In this document: positions 31,625-38,295 of the stretch, piece by piece
Position numbering within the stretch: the stretch's first letter is position 1
How the letters are laid out: each line of letters begins with the position of its first letter
Virus record (IMG/VR): IMGVR_UViG_3300036780_000113
Span: 1 to 38,464 of that record
Strand: one strand, 5' to 3'
Source: a virus
Length of the DNA: 38,464 nucleotides
Made by a program: the position numbers and the translations under genes
Notes under the pieces: generated by a model
Database searches by the model: none
What the model was told of the DNA's origin: nothing
What the model saw: only the letters and a program-made list of their open reading frames with translations

Positions 31625-32348
31625 GTCGTCTCACCCCTATCGCAGCCAAATGACGCAGCAATGCTTTGCCTACCAACTCCGTGTATGCGGGCGGGATTGA
31701 CTCGTTTATCTCCATCTTCGTCATCCAATCGATGCCCATAGCCGCACGAGCAGCCGCTATCGAGCAATTTCCTCCACCCGTCACCTGGACGAAATCCTTC
31801 CACTCATCGGTTTTTCCGAAATGCGACTTGCGACGGTCGAATGTGTGCACCTTCGGGTGCTTCTTGTGCGGGGGCGCCACAATCTCGAAATTCGCTTCGA
31901 ATAAGCGGTGTCGCAGCACTCGCAATTTCGGAAACATCGTACCGCACAGCACAACCGGATCGAGCAACGGCGCACCGTCCACATTCTCCATGACGTACGG
32001 CAGACCTGTTTTCTTCAGCATCTTGCGCACAGGCTCGATGAGACGCGGCCATGCGTCTCCGTTCCCGTTTCGCTTCGCCAGATCGGAATAGGATTGGCAC
32101 GGTGGCGATGCGTGTATCGCGTCGAACATCGCAAGGAACTTCGGATCGAGCTTGAGCGCGTCAGCCTGGATGAATGGCAGCGGGTAGTTCGGCTGCGGCT
32201 TGATGTCTACGCCGATGACTTCGAACCCAGCTCTCTGAAACCCAACGCCTGCCCCGCCGGCACAGCAGAACAGGTCGAGCAGCCGGGGACGCCCGGCCGC
32301 TATACGCAGCTTCCGTTCGGCAAATGCTTGATAATCAAGGATTTTCAT
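31617..32348 (-). CDS. DNA C5-cytosine methyltransferase
   Basis: This 243-aa enzyme transfers a methyl group from S-adenosylmethionine to cytosine. Motif I is DLFCCAGGAGVGF (25-37), motif IV ASPPCQSYS has catalytic Cys84, motif VI is VMENVDG (119-125), and LRHRLFE and IPPAYTELVGKALL match motifs VIII and X. It is shorter than many C5 methylases (about 330 and more), so the target recognition domain is small. It heads a transcription unit with the HNH nuclease and Vsr. A TGCTAGGCT box six bases before the ATG suggests a leaderless promoter. Confidence 0.94.
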   Translation of the reverse strand: MKILDYQAFAERKLRIAAGRPRLLDLFCCAGGAGVGFQRAGFEVIGVDIKPQPNYPLPFIQADALKLDPKFLAMFDAIHASPPCQSYSDLAKRNGNGDAWPRLIEPVRKMLKKTGLPYVMENVDGAPLLDPVVLCGTMFPKLRVLRHRLFEANFEIVAPPHKKHPKVHTFDRRKSHFGKTDEWKDFVQVTGGGNCSIAAARAAMGIDWMTKMEINESIPPAYTELVGKALLRHLAAIGVRRRA

Positions 32349-32354
32349 GGTGAC

Positions 32355-32363
32355 AGCCTAGCA
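32355..32363 (-). promoter_or_regulatory. Leaderless-type promoter of the restriction-modification unit
   Basis: Read on the minus strand, TGCTAGGCT (32363-32355) fits TGn plus a weak -10 (TAGGCT) whose end lies six bases before the methylase ATG (32348). No SD site is seen. Confidence 0.4.
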
Positions 32364-32395
32364 GGCCATTAACTTTTACACGATTCGTTCCGCCT

Positions 32396-32629
32396 TTAGA
32401 ATCCCCTCCCATGGTTCTCTGTTGGCGGCTTCTTCAAGAACACCACGTGGTGCGACAGGCTCTCCGCGATCCTTTGCGCCAGCATCGGCAAGCCGCGGTC
32501 CATAGCTTCCGCGAACGTCACGCGACCCAGCTTCACCCGTCCGACGCACATGTGCATCGCGAACCGAAGCTCCTCGGCGATCTCCTCGACGGTCAGCCGA
32601 CGGCAGTTTGCGGGGTCTTCTCGGTCCAT
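32396..32629 (-). CDS. Hypothetical 77-aa protein
   Basis: This small protein (LTVEEIAEELRFAMHMCVGR, VTFAEAMDRGLPMLAQRIAE) is helical and amphipathic and ends in a basic stretch. I do not recognise the family. It precedes the methylase on the same strand, separated by 47 bases, so it could be a control gene of the restriction cassette; there is no helix-turn-helix that I can assign with confidence. No SD site is visible. A longer frame on the same strand (32376-32666) is a shadow. Confidence 0.5.
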   Translation of the reverse strand: MDREDPANCRRLTVEEIAEELRFAMHMCVGRVKLGRVTFAEAMDRGLPMLAQRIAESLSHHVVFLKKPPTENHGRGF

Positions 32630-32729
32630 AGAACGGAAAGAGAACGCGATGGACCGTCAGAGTCAAGTGCTTCCCGCACTTCTCCCTCCGTGCTATGAGA
32701 AATTACGGGGTCATTCGGGGGATCACCCA

Positions 32730-33425
32730 ATGCAACGCACTATGCGAATCGCTCTTGCGAGCGCCGTGACTCTTTCTATGTCCGCTTGCGGCAAATCGAG
32801 CAATTCCCCATCCCATGCTCACTCGTCCTTTCTCAACAAGTACGCGCAGGAAGAGAACTTTATTAAGAGCTGGCTAGACACCCGGCCCCCCATCACAATG
32901 ACGTTTCGTCTCTATTGCTACGACGTAAACCCCCCAGGAACCTACGAATCAACGATGCCAGATGCTCCGGTCGTCTTTGCGGGAGCCAACGGCGGTTATA
33001 ATGACAGCCTCAACTGGCGCCAAACTACTTACCGCTGGGCATACAACATAGGCTACATCACGATAACTTCCACGCCGGTTCACGCACTTGTCGATGGAAC
33101 CGGCCCGATAAATTGGTATCACGATTGTCCCGTTCTCACGCCAAAGGGCCAAGCTCTTCTAAGTGGCCAAAATTATATTTTGGCCGCTAGCCCCAAATCT
33201 ATCTCATCTTGGGACTACGAAAACGAGTACCAAACCGACACTCCTGACCGCGGTAAAGTCAAAGTATTTTCTGCTCGCCTCACGTACACCGTCGTTCCCA
33301 AATTGAACAACATAGATTTCACGGCTGGCAAACTTCAGATGAAGATTGACCTCAACCCCGACACTGGACAATGGGAAATCGTCGAAAGCCACCTCGACGA
33401 TCCGCCACTCACTGTCTTACCTTAA
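32730..33425 (+). CDS. Lipoprotein of unknown function
   Basis: This 231-aa protein begins MQRTMRIALASAVTLSMSAC, a lipoprotein signal with the lipobox Cys at 20. The mature part is beta-rich (FRLYCYDVNPPGTYEST, YRWAYNIGYITITSTPVHAL, YTVVPKLNNIDFTAGKLQMK) with a Cys pair that may form a disulphide. It is the only plus-strand gene in the minus-strand right block. Prophage lipoproteins often block superinfection or alter the surface, which is a plausible but unproven role. ATG 32730 is chosen by the signal. Confidence 0.8.
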   Translation: MQRTMRIALASAVTLSMSACGKSSNSPSHAHSSFLNKYAQEENFIKSWLDTRPPITMTFRLYCYDVNPPGTYESTMPDAPVVFAGANGGYNDSLNWRQTTYRWAYNIGYITITSTPVHALVDGTGPINWYHDCPVLTPKGQALLSGQNYILAASPKSISSWDYENEYQTDTPDRGKVKVFSARLTYTVVPKLNNIDFTAGKLQMKIDLNPDTGQWEIVESHLDDPPLTVLP

Positions 33426-33428
33426 TCG

Positions 33429-33689
33429 TCAGAACAACACCGCCGTCCTCACCCCGTTCTTCTCCTCAAACCGTGCGTCCGACCGCGGCTCCGCGAACAG
33501 CTTCTGCACAGAAAACCCGAACTCGTCCGTTCCCACTGGCCGAATGTCGTACCCGCGACCTCGCAGTTCCGATATGCGCCCGTTCGTTTCGCTAATCATC
33601 AGCTCCCGCTTCATGTAGCGCACCGACACACCTTCGGGATTCTGCCTCAGCGCTTCGAGAATGCGCTGGCCCTGTGTTTTCGGCTTCAT
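33429..33689 (-). CDS. Winged-helix DNA-binding protein
   Basis: This 86-aa protein has a winged-helix pattern (QRILEALRQNPEGVSVRYMK, LMISETNGRISELRGRGYDI) often seen in phage regulators. It is the last gene of the minus-strand operon and starts with an ATGA overlap with the gene before it. It probably binds DNA to tune the operon or lysogeny. Target and effect are unknown. Confidence 0.8.
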   Translation of the reverse strand: MKPKTQGQRILEALRQNPEGVSVRYMKRELMISETNGRISELRGRGYDIRPVGTDEFGFSVQKLFAEPRSDARFEEKNGVRTAVLF

Positions 33690-34042
33690 AGCAGGCCGTC
33701 ACGTGTCATCCTCGTTTTCACCAGATACACGTACGCGTCAGAGCACCCGGCCTTCTCCGCAATCTCTTTTGCGCTCAAGTCCGAATCCTTGAGCAACCGT
33801 TCGATCATCGCTCTGTCGATTTTCTTTCGAGGTGTCTTGTCATCATCATCCACGGCATCCTCTTTATCCTTTGACTTGGCCGCCTTCCCAATCGCTTTAG
33901 GCTTTTTCTCCTTTTCCGCGCGCGAGGCGCGAATCGGCTGTTTTGCTAGCAGCGCATCAATGATCTCATCCTGAGAAAGCTCCCGCTCAAACACCGTCGC
34001 GCCTTGGTCGTCCAGAACCGTAATGTTGCCGCCGTATTTCAT
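33686..34042 (-). CDS. Helix-turn-helix protein with charged linker
   Basis: This 118-aa protein has a small N-terminal beta part (MKYGGNITVLDDQGATVFER), a highly charged Lys/Asp linker (EKEKKPKAIGKAAKSKDKED) and a C-terminal helix-turn-helix (MIERLLKDSDLSAKEIAEKA, YVYLVKTRM). ATG 34042 overlaps the preceding stop by ATGA, which fixes the start; an upstream in-frame TTG is less likely. It may be a transcription or replication regulator. Confidence 0.75.
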   Translation of the reverse strand: MKYGGNITVLDDQGATVFERELSQDEIIDALLAKQPIRASRAEKEKKPKAIGKAAKSKDKEDAVDDDDKTPRKKIDRAMIERLLKDSDLSAKEIAEKAGCSDAYVYLVKTRMTRDGLL

Positions 34043-34260
34043 ACCTCGTGTGAGCAAAACTCCTTAGGTGTATAAAGCGTGCCGCCCTTCACAACCCCGC
34101 TGTAGCTCAGAGGAAACTGCGCTGCGTTCGCTTCGTGTGCGATGACGGCGTAGACGACGAACAGCACGAGCGCCACCGCTGCGTAGGCTAGGATTGTGCG
34201 AAGGATTCTGTCTTTCCCGCGACGCTTTCGTTCGAGGCCGCGCTCGACGTAGAGGGTCAT
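34039..34260 (-). CDS. Small membrane protein
   Basis: This 73-aa protein has a basic start (YVERGLERKRRGKDR), one membrane helix (AYAAVALVLFVVYAVIAHEA) and a short outer part with one Cys. It fits a type II anchored small protein. Both neighbours overlap it by ATGA. The role is unknown. Confidence 0.75.
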   Translation of the reverse strand: MTLYVERGLERKRRGKDRILRTILAYAAVALVLFVVYAVIAHEANAAQFPLSYSGVVKGGTLYTPKEFCSHEV

Positions 34261-34637
34261 GGCCTTATAAGGTCAGGATTCTCGTACACATTGCCGATGA
34301 CTTCAGGTCCCTTGTGATAGATGGCTTTGTGGTTGACGAAGCCGGTGACTTCGCAATCGCCATGCCAGTTGCTTTCATCCACCCACCTCACCTCTTCCAC
34401 TAGGTTGTCGCTGATGCGCAGAATATCCCCCTCATATATCTCCTTCCCGTTCTTGTCGGTGAGGCCGGTGAATTGCATGACTGTTACTTCCACAGATTTA
34501 CCAGCATTCTTGAAAGTCTTTTTGCCTTTGAGCATGCAGTCGTGGAAGAAGCAGACTTGATACGCGTCCATCGGGAGTGTCGAAAGGTCGAGCATCTTTT
34601 CTCCGTCCCACGCCCTGAACTTGATGACGCGGTTCAT
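34257..34637 (-). CDS. YopX family protein
   Basis: This 126-aa protein has the YopX pattern: IKFRAWDGEKMLDLSTLPMD, MQFTGLTDKNGKEIYEGDIL, then a beta core and IGNVYENPDLI at the end. YopX proteins are common in phages and prophages; their role is not known to me. It lies in the middle of the coupled minus-strand operon. Confidence 0.93.
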   Translation of the reverse strand: MNRVIKFRAWDGEKMLDLSTLPMDAYQVCFFHDCMLKGKKTFKNAGKSVEVTVMQFTGLTDKNGKEIYEGDILRISDNLVEEVRWVDESNWHGDCEVTGFVNHKAIYHKGPEVIGNVYENPDLIRP

Positions 34638-34870
34638 ACGACCGTAAGCTTCCTCGCTTCCGCAACACCCTCGAACTTCTTCAATCCCTCTTGTGCTTTG
34701 GCGATGTAGCGCTTCGCTTCCGCAAGTCCCCTCTTCACCTGCTCGACGTGGCTTGGAGTGAGCATCACGTCTGGCTCATTCCAGCCTTCCTCTATCGCGG
34801 CGTTCGACCTCTGCGCGTAGAGCACCAATACGTTCACGCTGCCTGTGATTTCGCTCTTGTAGTACGGCAT
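34634..34870 (-). CDS. Hypothetical 78-aa protein
   Basis: The protein has a short beta start (YYKSEITGSVNVLVLYAQRS) and then a helical part (HVEQVKRGLAEAKRYIAKAQ, EGLKKFEGVAEARKLTVV). I do not recognise the family. It overlaps the YopX gene start by ATGA and follows the SSB-like gene by two bases, so it is part of the operon. Confidence 0.7.
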   Translation of the reverse strand: MPYYKSEITGSVNVLVLYAQRSNAAIEEGWNEPDVMLTPSHVEQVKRGLAEAKRYIAKAQEGLKKFEGVAEARKLTVV

Positions 34871-34872
34871 GG

Positions 34873-35331
34873 CTAGAAGGGAATATCCTCAGGATTTATC
34901 TCATCCTTCGGGTAGTTAATATCCACCGCGGCTGCCACTTGCGGCTTGCGTTGCACGACCATGTAGCCGTTCTCATCCTCGCCGAGCTGATAGCCTTCCG
35001 GCAGCAAGTACACGGCTTTCACGCTCCTCCCGCCGACGAACATTTTCTCGACTTGCGTGGTGAGGTACTGGCTCATCCAGCCTTTTGATTCAGTGCCGAA
35101 TGCGTCAATGAGCCCGTCAATCGTTGCTCGGTTGAGCGCGATATTGTACGTCTCCGTGTCGTTCTCAAACCTGATTTTCGATACGTCCTGCATCTTCGCA
35201 GTCCCGTCCTCGTTCTTGAACTGGCTCTCTCTGCGGACCGTCTCTGCAACGAGCTTCGCCCGCACGCCGTTTTTAATGTCTCCGCCCTTCACCCACTTGC
35301 CCGACACCGAAACTGATTTGTTGTACTCCAT
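34873..35331 (-). CDS. SSB-like single-stranded DNA-binding protein
   Basis: This 152-aa protein ends in INPEDIPF, which matches the C-terminal DDDIPF tail by which SSB proteins bind replication and repair partners. The body is beta-rich at the start (YNKSVSVSGKWVKGGDIKNG, RAKLVAETVRRESQF), as in a small OB-type fold, and a helical middle follows (RATIDGLIDAFGTESKG). It is not a standard SSB family that I recognise. It lies in the same operon as DNA-binding regulators. A second protein (36337) carries a similar tail. Confidence 0.75.
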   Translation of the reverse strand: MEYNKSVSVSGKWVKGGDIKNGVRAKLVAETVRRESQFKNEDGTAKMQDVSKIRFENDTETYNIALNRATIDGLIDAFGTESKGWMSQYLTTQVEKMFVGGRSVKAVYLLPEGYQLGEDENGYMVVQRKPQVAAAVDINYPKDEINPEDIPF

Positions 35332-35333
35332 AT

Positions 35334-35663
35334 TTATTTTATTCTAGTGAAGCTCTTTCTAATCTCATTGATGACCAATTGCTGGTCGAGCGACATCTGT
35401 TCCACGAGCCCCGGATCACCCGATAGCTGTTTGGTCGCAATATACTCGTCCAAGATTTTGATGAAGTCCTTGCGTTCCAGTCCCGCACCGCCCTTCACCA
35501 TCGCCGTGAGCCGCTGATACTCCGCGAATGCTTCCTCCGGCGAACCGCAAAACTGGATATTGAGATACGCGTACATGTCCGTCGGAATCCGCAGCTCGTG
35601 CACTAATTCCGCTTTCGGAAGCGGCGCGGCTTTCTTGACCGCTTTCTTTGTCTGCTTTTTCAT
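35334..35663 (-). CDS. Hypothetical 109-aa protein
   Basis: The protein starts with a basic, Lys-rich stretch (MKKQTKKAVKKAAPLPKAEL), followed by a helical domain (ELRIPTDMYAYLNIQFCGSP, FAEYQRLTAMVKGGAGLERK, FIKILDEYIATKQLSGD). I do not recognise it. A replication helper beside the SSB-like gene is possible. Its start overlaps the stop of the short membrane peptide by ATGA. Confidence 0.7.
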   Translation of the reverse strand: MKKQTKKAVKKAAPLPKAELVHELRIPTDMYAYLNIQFCGSPEEAFAEYQRLTAMVKGGAGLERKDFIKILDEYIATKQLSGDPGLVEQMSLDQQLVINEIRKSFTRIK

Positions 35664-35752
35664 ACGTTTGAGATGATGAAGGCGAATAATGCGACCGCGA
35701 CCATTCCGACCACGAACTTCAACGTCTCGCTAACCCACCAAGTGAACGTCAT
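35660..35752 (-). CDS. 30-aa membrane peptide
   Basis: This peptide (MTFTWWVSETLKFVVGMVAV and ten more residues) is one membrane helix. It overlaps both neighbours by ATGA, which argues that it is translated. Longer in-frame starts encode a very Arg-rich stretch and overlap the zinc-ribbon gene, so they are rejected. Confidence 0.6.
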   Translation of the reverse strand: MTFTWWVSETLKFVVGMVAVALFAFIISNV

Positions 35753-35883
35753 ACGAGTACGTCGTCGAACTCCGCGATCTTCCCCGCTTCGCATACGCAG
35801 TACACAAGCTCTGCGTCTTCTTCTCCGTTTGCGACTGCGTAGAATCCATTGCCGTCGCACAGCACACAGTTTTTAGTTTTCAT
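35749..35883 (-). CDS. 44-aa zinc-ribbon-like protein
   Basis: This protein (MKTKNCVLCDGNGFYAVANG, VYCVCEAGKIAEF) has CxxC and CxC pairs that could bind zinc. It is the first gene of the coupled minus-strand operon (35883 down to 33429). GGGG lies eleven bases before ATG 35883 on the minus strand. It may be a small regulatory or protein-interaction zinc finger. Confidence 0.65.
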   Translation of the reverse strand: MKTKNCVLCDGNGFYAVANGEEDAELVYCVCEAGKIAEFDDVLV

Positions 35884-35983
35884 GATTGGCTTGTCCCCTG
35901 TATCCCCTTCGTGGCGGCGTACCGGCCTTATCAGTCGAGACGCGGCAAACGAGGGGGATGCGGGAGAGATAAGGCTTGTAATT

Positions 35984-36080
35984 GAGAGTGGCTGGTGGGG
36001 GGAGGCGTCCGTTTTCGTTTCCTGCGGTAGACGTTCTTGTAAGTGCGCCTGTTCGCAACCTTCCCCCATCAGCCACTCTC
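35984..36080. repeat. 22-bp inverted repeat with 53-base loop
   Basis: The left arm 35984-36005 (GAGAGTGGCTGGTGGGG, then GGAGG) pairs with the right arm 36059-36080 (CCTTCCCCC, then ATCAGCCACTCTC). All 22 positions can pair in a plus-strand RNA if two G-U pairs are allowed. On the minus strand those two positions become A-C mismatches. Possible roles are a structured RNA, an operator, or a small palindromic element. It ends just before the minus-strand -10 box. Confidence 0.7.
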
Positions 36081-36163
36081 TACCAACGAGTATATCATAT
36101 CCCAGCGCGTGCAAGGCGCGTGCAAGCATGAGGTGGGGATAGTCGTATGGACGCGCAACTACG

Positions 36164-36172
36164 TGCTAAAAT
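36164..36172 (+). promoter_or_regulatory. Leaderless-type promoter of the RHH gene
   Basis: TGCTAAAAT (TG at 36164-36165, TAAAAT at 36167-36172) ends six bases before ATG 36179. The transcript would begin at the start codon. Confidence 0.6.
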
Positions 36173-36178
36173 GGCGGC

Positions 36179-36295
36179 ATGAAAACCTACATCAACGTCC
36201 GGGTGCCAACGAAAGCATATACGAGGCTTCGAAAGCGTGCGGATCGAGAGGGACGAACTCTTGTAGGCCTTATTGAAGTGCTGGCGGGGACCTAG
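36179..36295 (+). CDS. Ribbon-helix-helix (Arc/CopG-like) regulator
   Basis: This 38-aa protein (MKTYINVRVPTKAYTRLRKR, ADREGRTLVGLIEVLAGT) has the ribbon-helix-helix layout: a beta strand YINVRVP, helix A AYTRLRKRADREG, a turn and helix B TLVGLIEVLA. Such proteins bind operators as dimers. Sited divergently next to the operon and the inverted repeat, it is the best candidate for a repressor or switch protein in the prophage. It starts as a leaderless gene. Confidence 0.75.
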   Translation: MKTYINVRVPTKAYTRLRKRADREGRTLVGLIEVLAGT

Positions 36296-36324
36296 CCCCT
36301 ATTTCCGCCGTTGCGAATCGGGGA

Positions 36325-36330
36325 TACATT
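36325..36330 (+). promoter_or_regulatory. Leaderless-type -10 box before the 248-aa gene
   Basis: TACATT ends six bases before ATG 36337, the same spacing as other leaderless-type starts in this prophage. Confidence 0.45.
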
Positions 36331-36336
36331 CGCGGC

Positions 36337-37083
36337 ATGGACCTTGAGTTCATTACAGAAGATGAGATTTCCGTACTGCCTGACGATCCTCGTCGGGCCT
36401 TCGTGGAGTTCACAAAAATTGTCGAGTCGCGCCTTCAGGAACAGTTGTCAATTTCTCGCAACAACGACGACAACGACCTAGCCGACGAAGTTCGCTACAG
36501 CTATCAAAGTATCATTCTCGCTGCCGCTCGCAAATTTGCCATCGAGCCTTTTGCTCAGACGGATCTTCCGAGGATTGATGAATTCCGATACGACCGGTTC
36601 AAGCAGTTCCGTGCCGATTTGCAGCACTACCTCATGCAAATCCGGCTTGGCCTCGCCGAACAGGACCGAGGCGAATCGATTCCCCTGCCGGAGAAATCAA
36701 CCGAAAGCATCCGCACTCGACTCCACGGCTTGCGCGACGCAATAGACCGCGATTTGGACTTGACGGAGGCTACGAAGGCTCGCCTCCACAGGCGACTGAA
36801 TGAGTTTGAAGACGAGCTGAAGCGCAAGCGCATACGTCTCTGGGCCGTTGCTCGCATCGTGTTTGAGATACTTGCGGTCCCTGGCGCTATCAATGAATCG
36901 CGCGCTGCGTTGCAGGACTTCGCTTCTTTCGTAATGCGCGAGATCGGCGAAGCTAGGGTCGCAGACAACGAGAACCGGCAAATCCCTTATCAAGAACCGC
37001 TCGCGCTGATGCCCCCGCGACAGGGTGAAGCTACATCCCAAGGATCGACCCGCAAAGACCTTGAGGACGAGATACCCTTTTAG
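36337..37083 (+). CDS. 248-aa coiled-coil protein with SSB-like tail
   Basis: I recall related proteins from proteobacterial elements, with no known role. The order is: N-terminal helical region (FITEDEISVLPDDPRRAF, EFTKIVESRLQEQL), a middle charged coil (LTEATKARLHRRLNEFEDEL, KRKRIRLW), a hydrophobic segment (VARIVFEILAVPGAI) and a Pro-rich tail ending DLEDEIPF. The end is like the SSB C-terminal tail (DDDIPF), so it may bind partners of SSB. The SSB-like protein in the opposing operon ends in EDIPF. A membrane or replication-linked role is possible. Confidence 0.7.
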   Translation: MDLEFITEDEISVLPDDPRRAFVEFTKIVESRLQEQLSISRNNDDNDLADEVRYSYQSIILAAARKFAIEPFAQTDLPRIDEFRYDRFKQFRADLQHYLMQIRLGLAEQDRGESIPLPEKSTESIRTRLHGLRDAIDRDLDLTEATKARLHRRLNEFEDELKRKRIRLWAVARIVFEILAVPGAINESRAALQDFASFVMREIGEARVADNENRQIPYQEPLALMPPRQGEATSQGSTRKDLEDEIPF

Positions 37084-37177
37084 GGGCTATCCACACCCCG
37101 GTCCTCGACGAAAGAGCACAGTTCCCCCACAATTCCAGAGAGCGAGGTGCGTGAGCTAGTTGCAGTAGTTCGTAGGT

Positions 37178-37216
37178 AAAAGCCACGATGCCGCTGCAAC
37201 CGGTTTCGTGGCTTTT
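37178..37216. terminator. Bidirectional terminator after the 248-aa gene
   Basis: An 11-bp perfect stem (AAAAGCCACGA 37178-37188 with TCGTGGCTTTT 37206-37216) ends in TTTT on the plus strand and, read the other way, in TTTT on the minus strand. It closes the 36337 gene. Confidence 0.9.
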
Positions 37217-37497
37217 GCTTTGTGAGATGTCCTGGCGTGAGGGATCAAAGGATTCACGACGACCGACGAAACGACCGACCGACGGAATCAATCATTTTTC
37301 TTTTTTTGGATTTTCTTTTCGGGTGCGAAGCCGGAGATAAATACACAAGGATAGTGATTCCAAAGGGAGGGAGTGAGGAGGGAGGTTCCTGGGCTGGTAT
37401 GAGGGCCGGGAATATGAAGCGTCGCACAACATTACATTTCAGGACGTTAGAGGTGTTTATCCACCGAGCCGCGCGAAGGGATTTTGAAAGAGTGGCG

Positions 37498-37503
37498 TAT
37501 ACT
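37498..37503 (+). promoter_or_regulatory. Leaderless-type promoter of the 37510 gene
   Basis: TATACT (37498-37503) is a 5/6 match to the -10 consensus and ends six bases before ATG 37510. No -35 box at normal spacing is seen. Confidence 0.55.
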
Positions 37504-37509
37504 TTTTGC

Positions 37510-37833
37510 ATGGAAGCCGAGCGGCAATTCGTACCCATCAGCGATCTCTTCGGGAACGCTCGACTGTTTTCAAAAAAGGGGGCGCTCGATGAACGCGCGA
37601 CACTCATTAAATATTTTTGCGGGGAAACGGGGAAGCCAGCGAAGCGAATGGGCATGCGTCTCTCTCACATCAAAAGCATCAACGACCTGTACGCACTTCA
37701 GAGCCAGTACAAAGACCGTCTGCGCCGACCATGCCACACGTGCCTATCGGCCGGCGGAACGGGAACGTGCGAGCACAGCATGGACACGGCGAGAAAGTAT
37801 TTTTACTGGGCGACCAAAACGCAGCCGGTATGA
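37510..37833 (+). CDS. Hypothetical 107-aa Cys-containing protein
   Basis: This protein (MEAERQFVPISDLFGNARLF, ALDERATLIKYFCGETGKPA, MGMRLSHIKSINDLYALQSQ) ends with CHTCLSAGGTGTCEHS, a possible zinc site. I do not recognise it. ATG 37510 is chosen over a far upstream in-frame start by the -10 box six bases before it. It overlaps the next short frame by ATGA and is probably made with RusA. Confidence 0.65.
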   Translation: MEAERQFVPISDLFGNARLFSKKGALDERATLIKYFCGETGKPAKRMGMRLSHIKSINDLYALQSQYKDRLRRPCHTCLSAGGTGTCEHSMDTARKYFYWATKTQPV

Positions 37834-37922
37834 CCGGTACCTGGGTCATAAAGTTCCGCGAGCGCATGAAGGCTTGGAACCGGAAGCGCGGTACGGCTCA
37901 CAAACAACGTGGTGCGCCTTGA
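37830..37922 (+). CDS. 30-aa basic bridging peptide
   Basis: This frame (MTGTWVIKFRERMKAWNRKR, GTAHKQRGAP) overlaps the stop of the gene before it by ATGA and covers the start of RusA by 14 bases. It may be a real basic peptide or serve to carry ribosomes from one gene to the next. No other evidence is visible. Confidence 0.4.
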   Translation: MTGTWVIKFRERMKAWNRKRGTAHKQRGAP

Positions 37923-38295
37923 ACTCATCACGCTTCCTCCGTCAACGAACCACCTCTACGCAAGAGGACGAAATGGCGTTTACATGAACGAGCGCACCCG
38001 CCGCGCCAAGGAAGAGATGGGGTGGGAGGCTAGGAGCCAGTACCGAGGAGAGCCCCTCACCGGACCGCTAGAGGTCCGTGTGAACTTGTGGTGGCCGGAT
38101 CGTCGCAAGCATGACGTGGACAATATCAAGGCACTTCTCGACGCCCTGACAGGTATCGTTTGGGAGGATGACGGCCAGATTGAGGACCTCCGCGTGCGCA
38201 AGGGGTTCGACAAGAAGCGCCCGCGGGTTGAGATCGAAGTCGGACCACTGTATGAGAGCGCCGCCGAGGGCGAGCGCGTTTCGTTCTCGGTTTAG
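37909..38295 (+). CDS. rusA: RusA-family Holliday junction resolvase
   Basis: This 128-aa endonuclease should resolve branched DNA before packaging. The start TLPPSTNHLYARG is typical of RusA, as is the middle PLEVRVNLWWPDRRKHDVDN with the metal-binding Asp residues in HDVDNIKALLDAL, followed by VWEDDGQIEDLRVRKGFDK. The length is normal for the family (about 120). The start is GTG at 37909 or 37912. It is the last gene before attR. Confidence 0.93.
   Translation: MVRLELITLPPSTNHLYARGRNGVYMNERTRRAKEEMGWEARSQYRGEPLTGPLEVRVNLWWPDRRKHDVDNIKALLDALTGIVWEDDGQIEDLRVRKGFDKKRPRVEIEVGPLYESAAEGERVSFSV

Larger units (their letters stand above)
35884..36178. promoter_or_regulatory. Divergent control region of the right-end early genes
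   Basis: This non-coding stretch separates the minus-strand operon from the plus-strand ribbon-helix-helix gene. On the minus strand, TATACT (36094-36089) is a candidate -10 box for the operon with a leader of about 200 bases. That leader contains the 22-bp inverted repeat at 35984-36080. On the plus strand, TGCTAAAAT (36164-36172) lies six bases before ATG 36179. No other gene is seen. Confidence 0.6.
37084..37509. other. Non-coding stretch with terminator and possible origin elements
   Basis: No convincing gene lies here; the long frame starting at 37222 has a poor, low-complexity N terminus. The stretch has a bidirectional terminator (37178-37216), a DnaA-box-like CTATCCACA (about 37087) and TTATCCACC (about 37458), CGACCGAC-type short repeats (37256-37285), a T-rich tract (about 37290-37321) and a G-rich stretch (about 37364-37385). 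Together these could form a replication origin. Each element alone is weak. Confidence 0.4.

Noticed and set aside
32376-32666. 96-aa minus-strand frame overlapping the 77-aa gene
   Set aside because: Its translation is Arg/Gly-rich and typical of a shifted frame; the 77-aa frame has normal helical composition.
35984-36080. Inverted repeat as a MITE or insertion element
   Set aside because: No target-site duplication is visible at the flanks and no second copy occurs in the window.
37222-37509. N-terminal extension of the 37510 gene to 37222
   Set aside because: The added part is low-complexity and crosses origin-like elements, while a -10 box lies six bases before ATG 37510.
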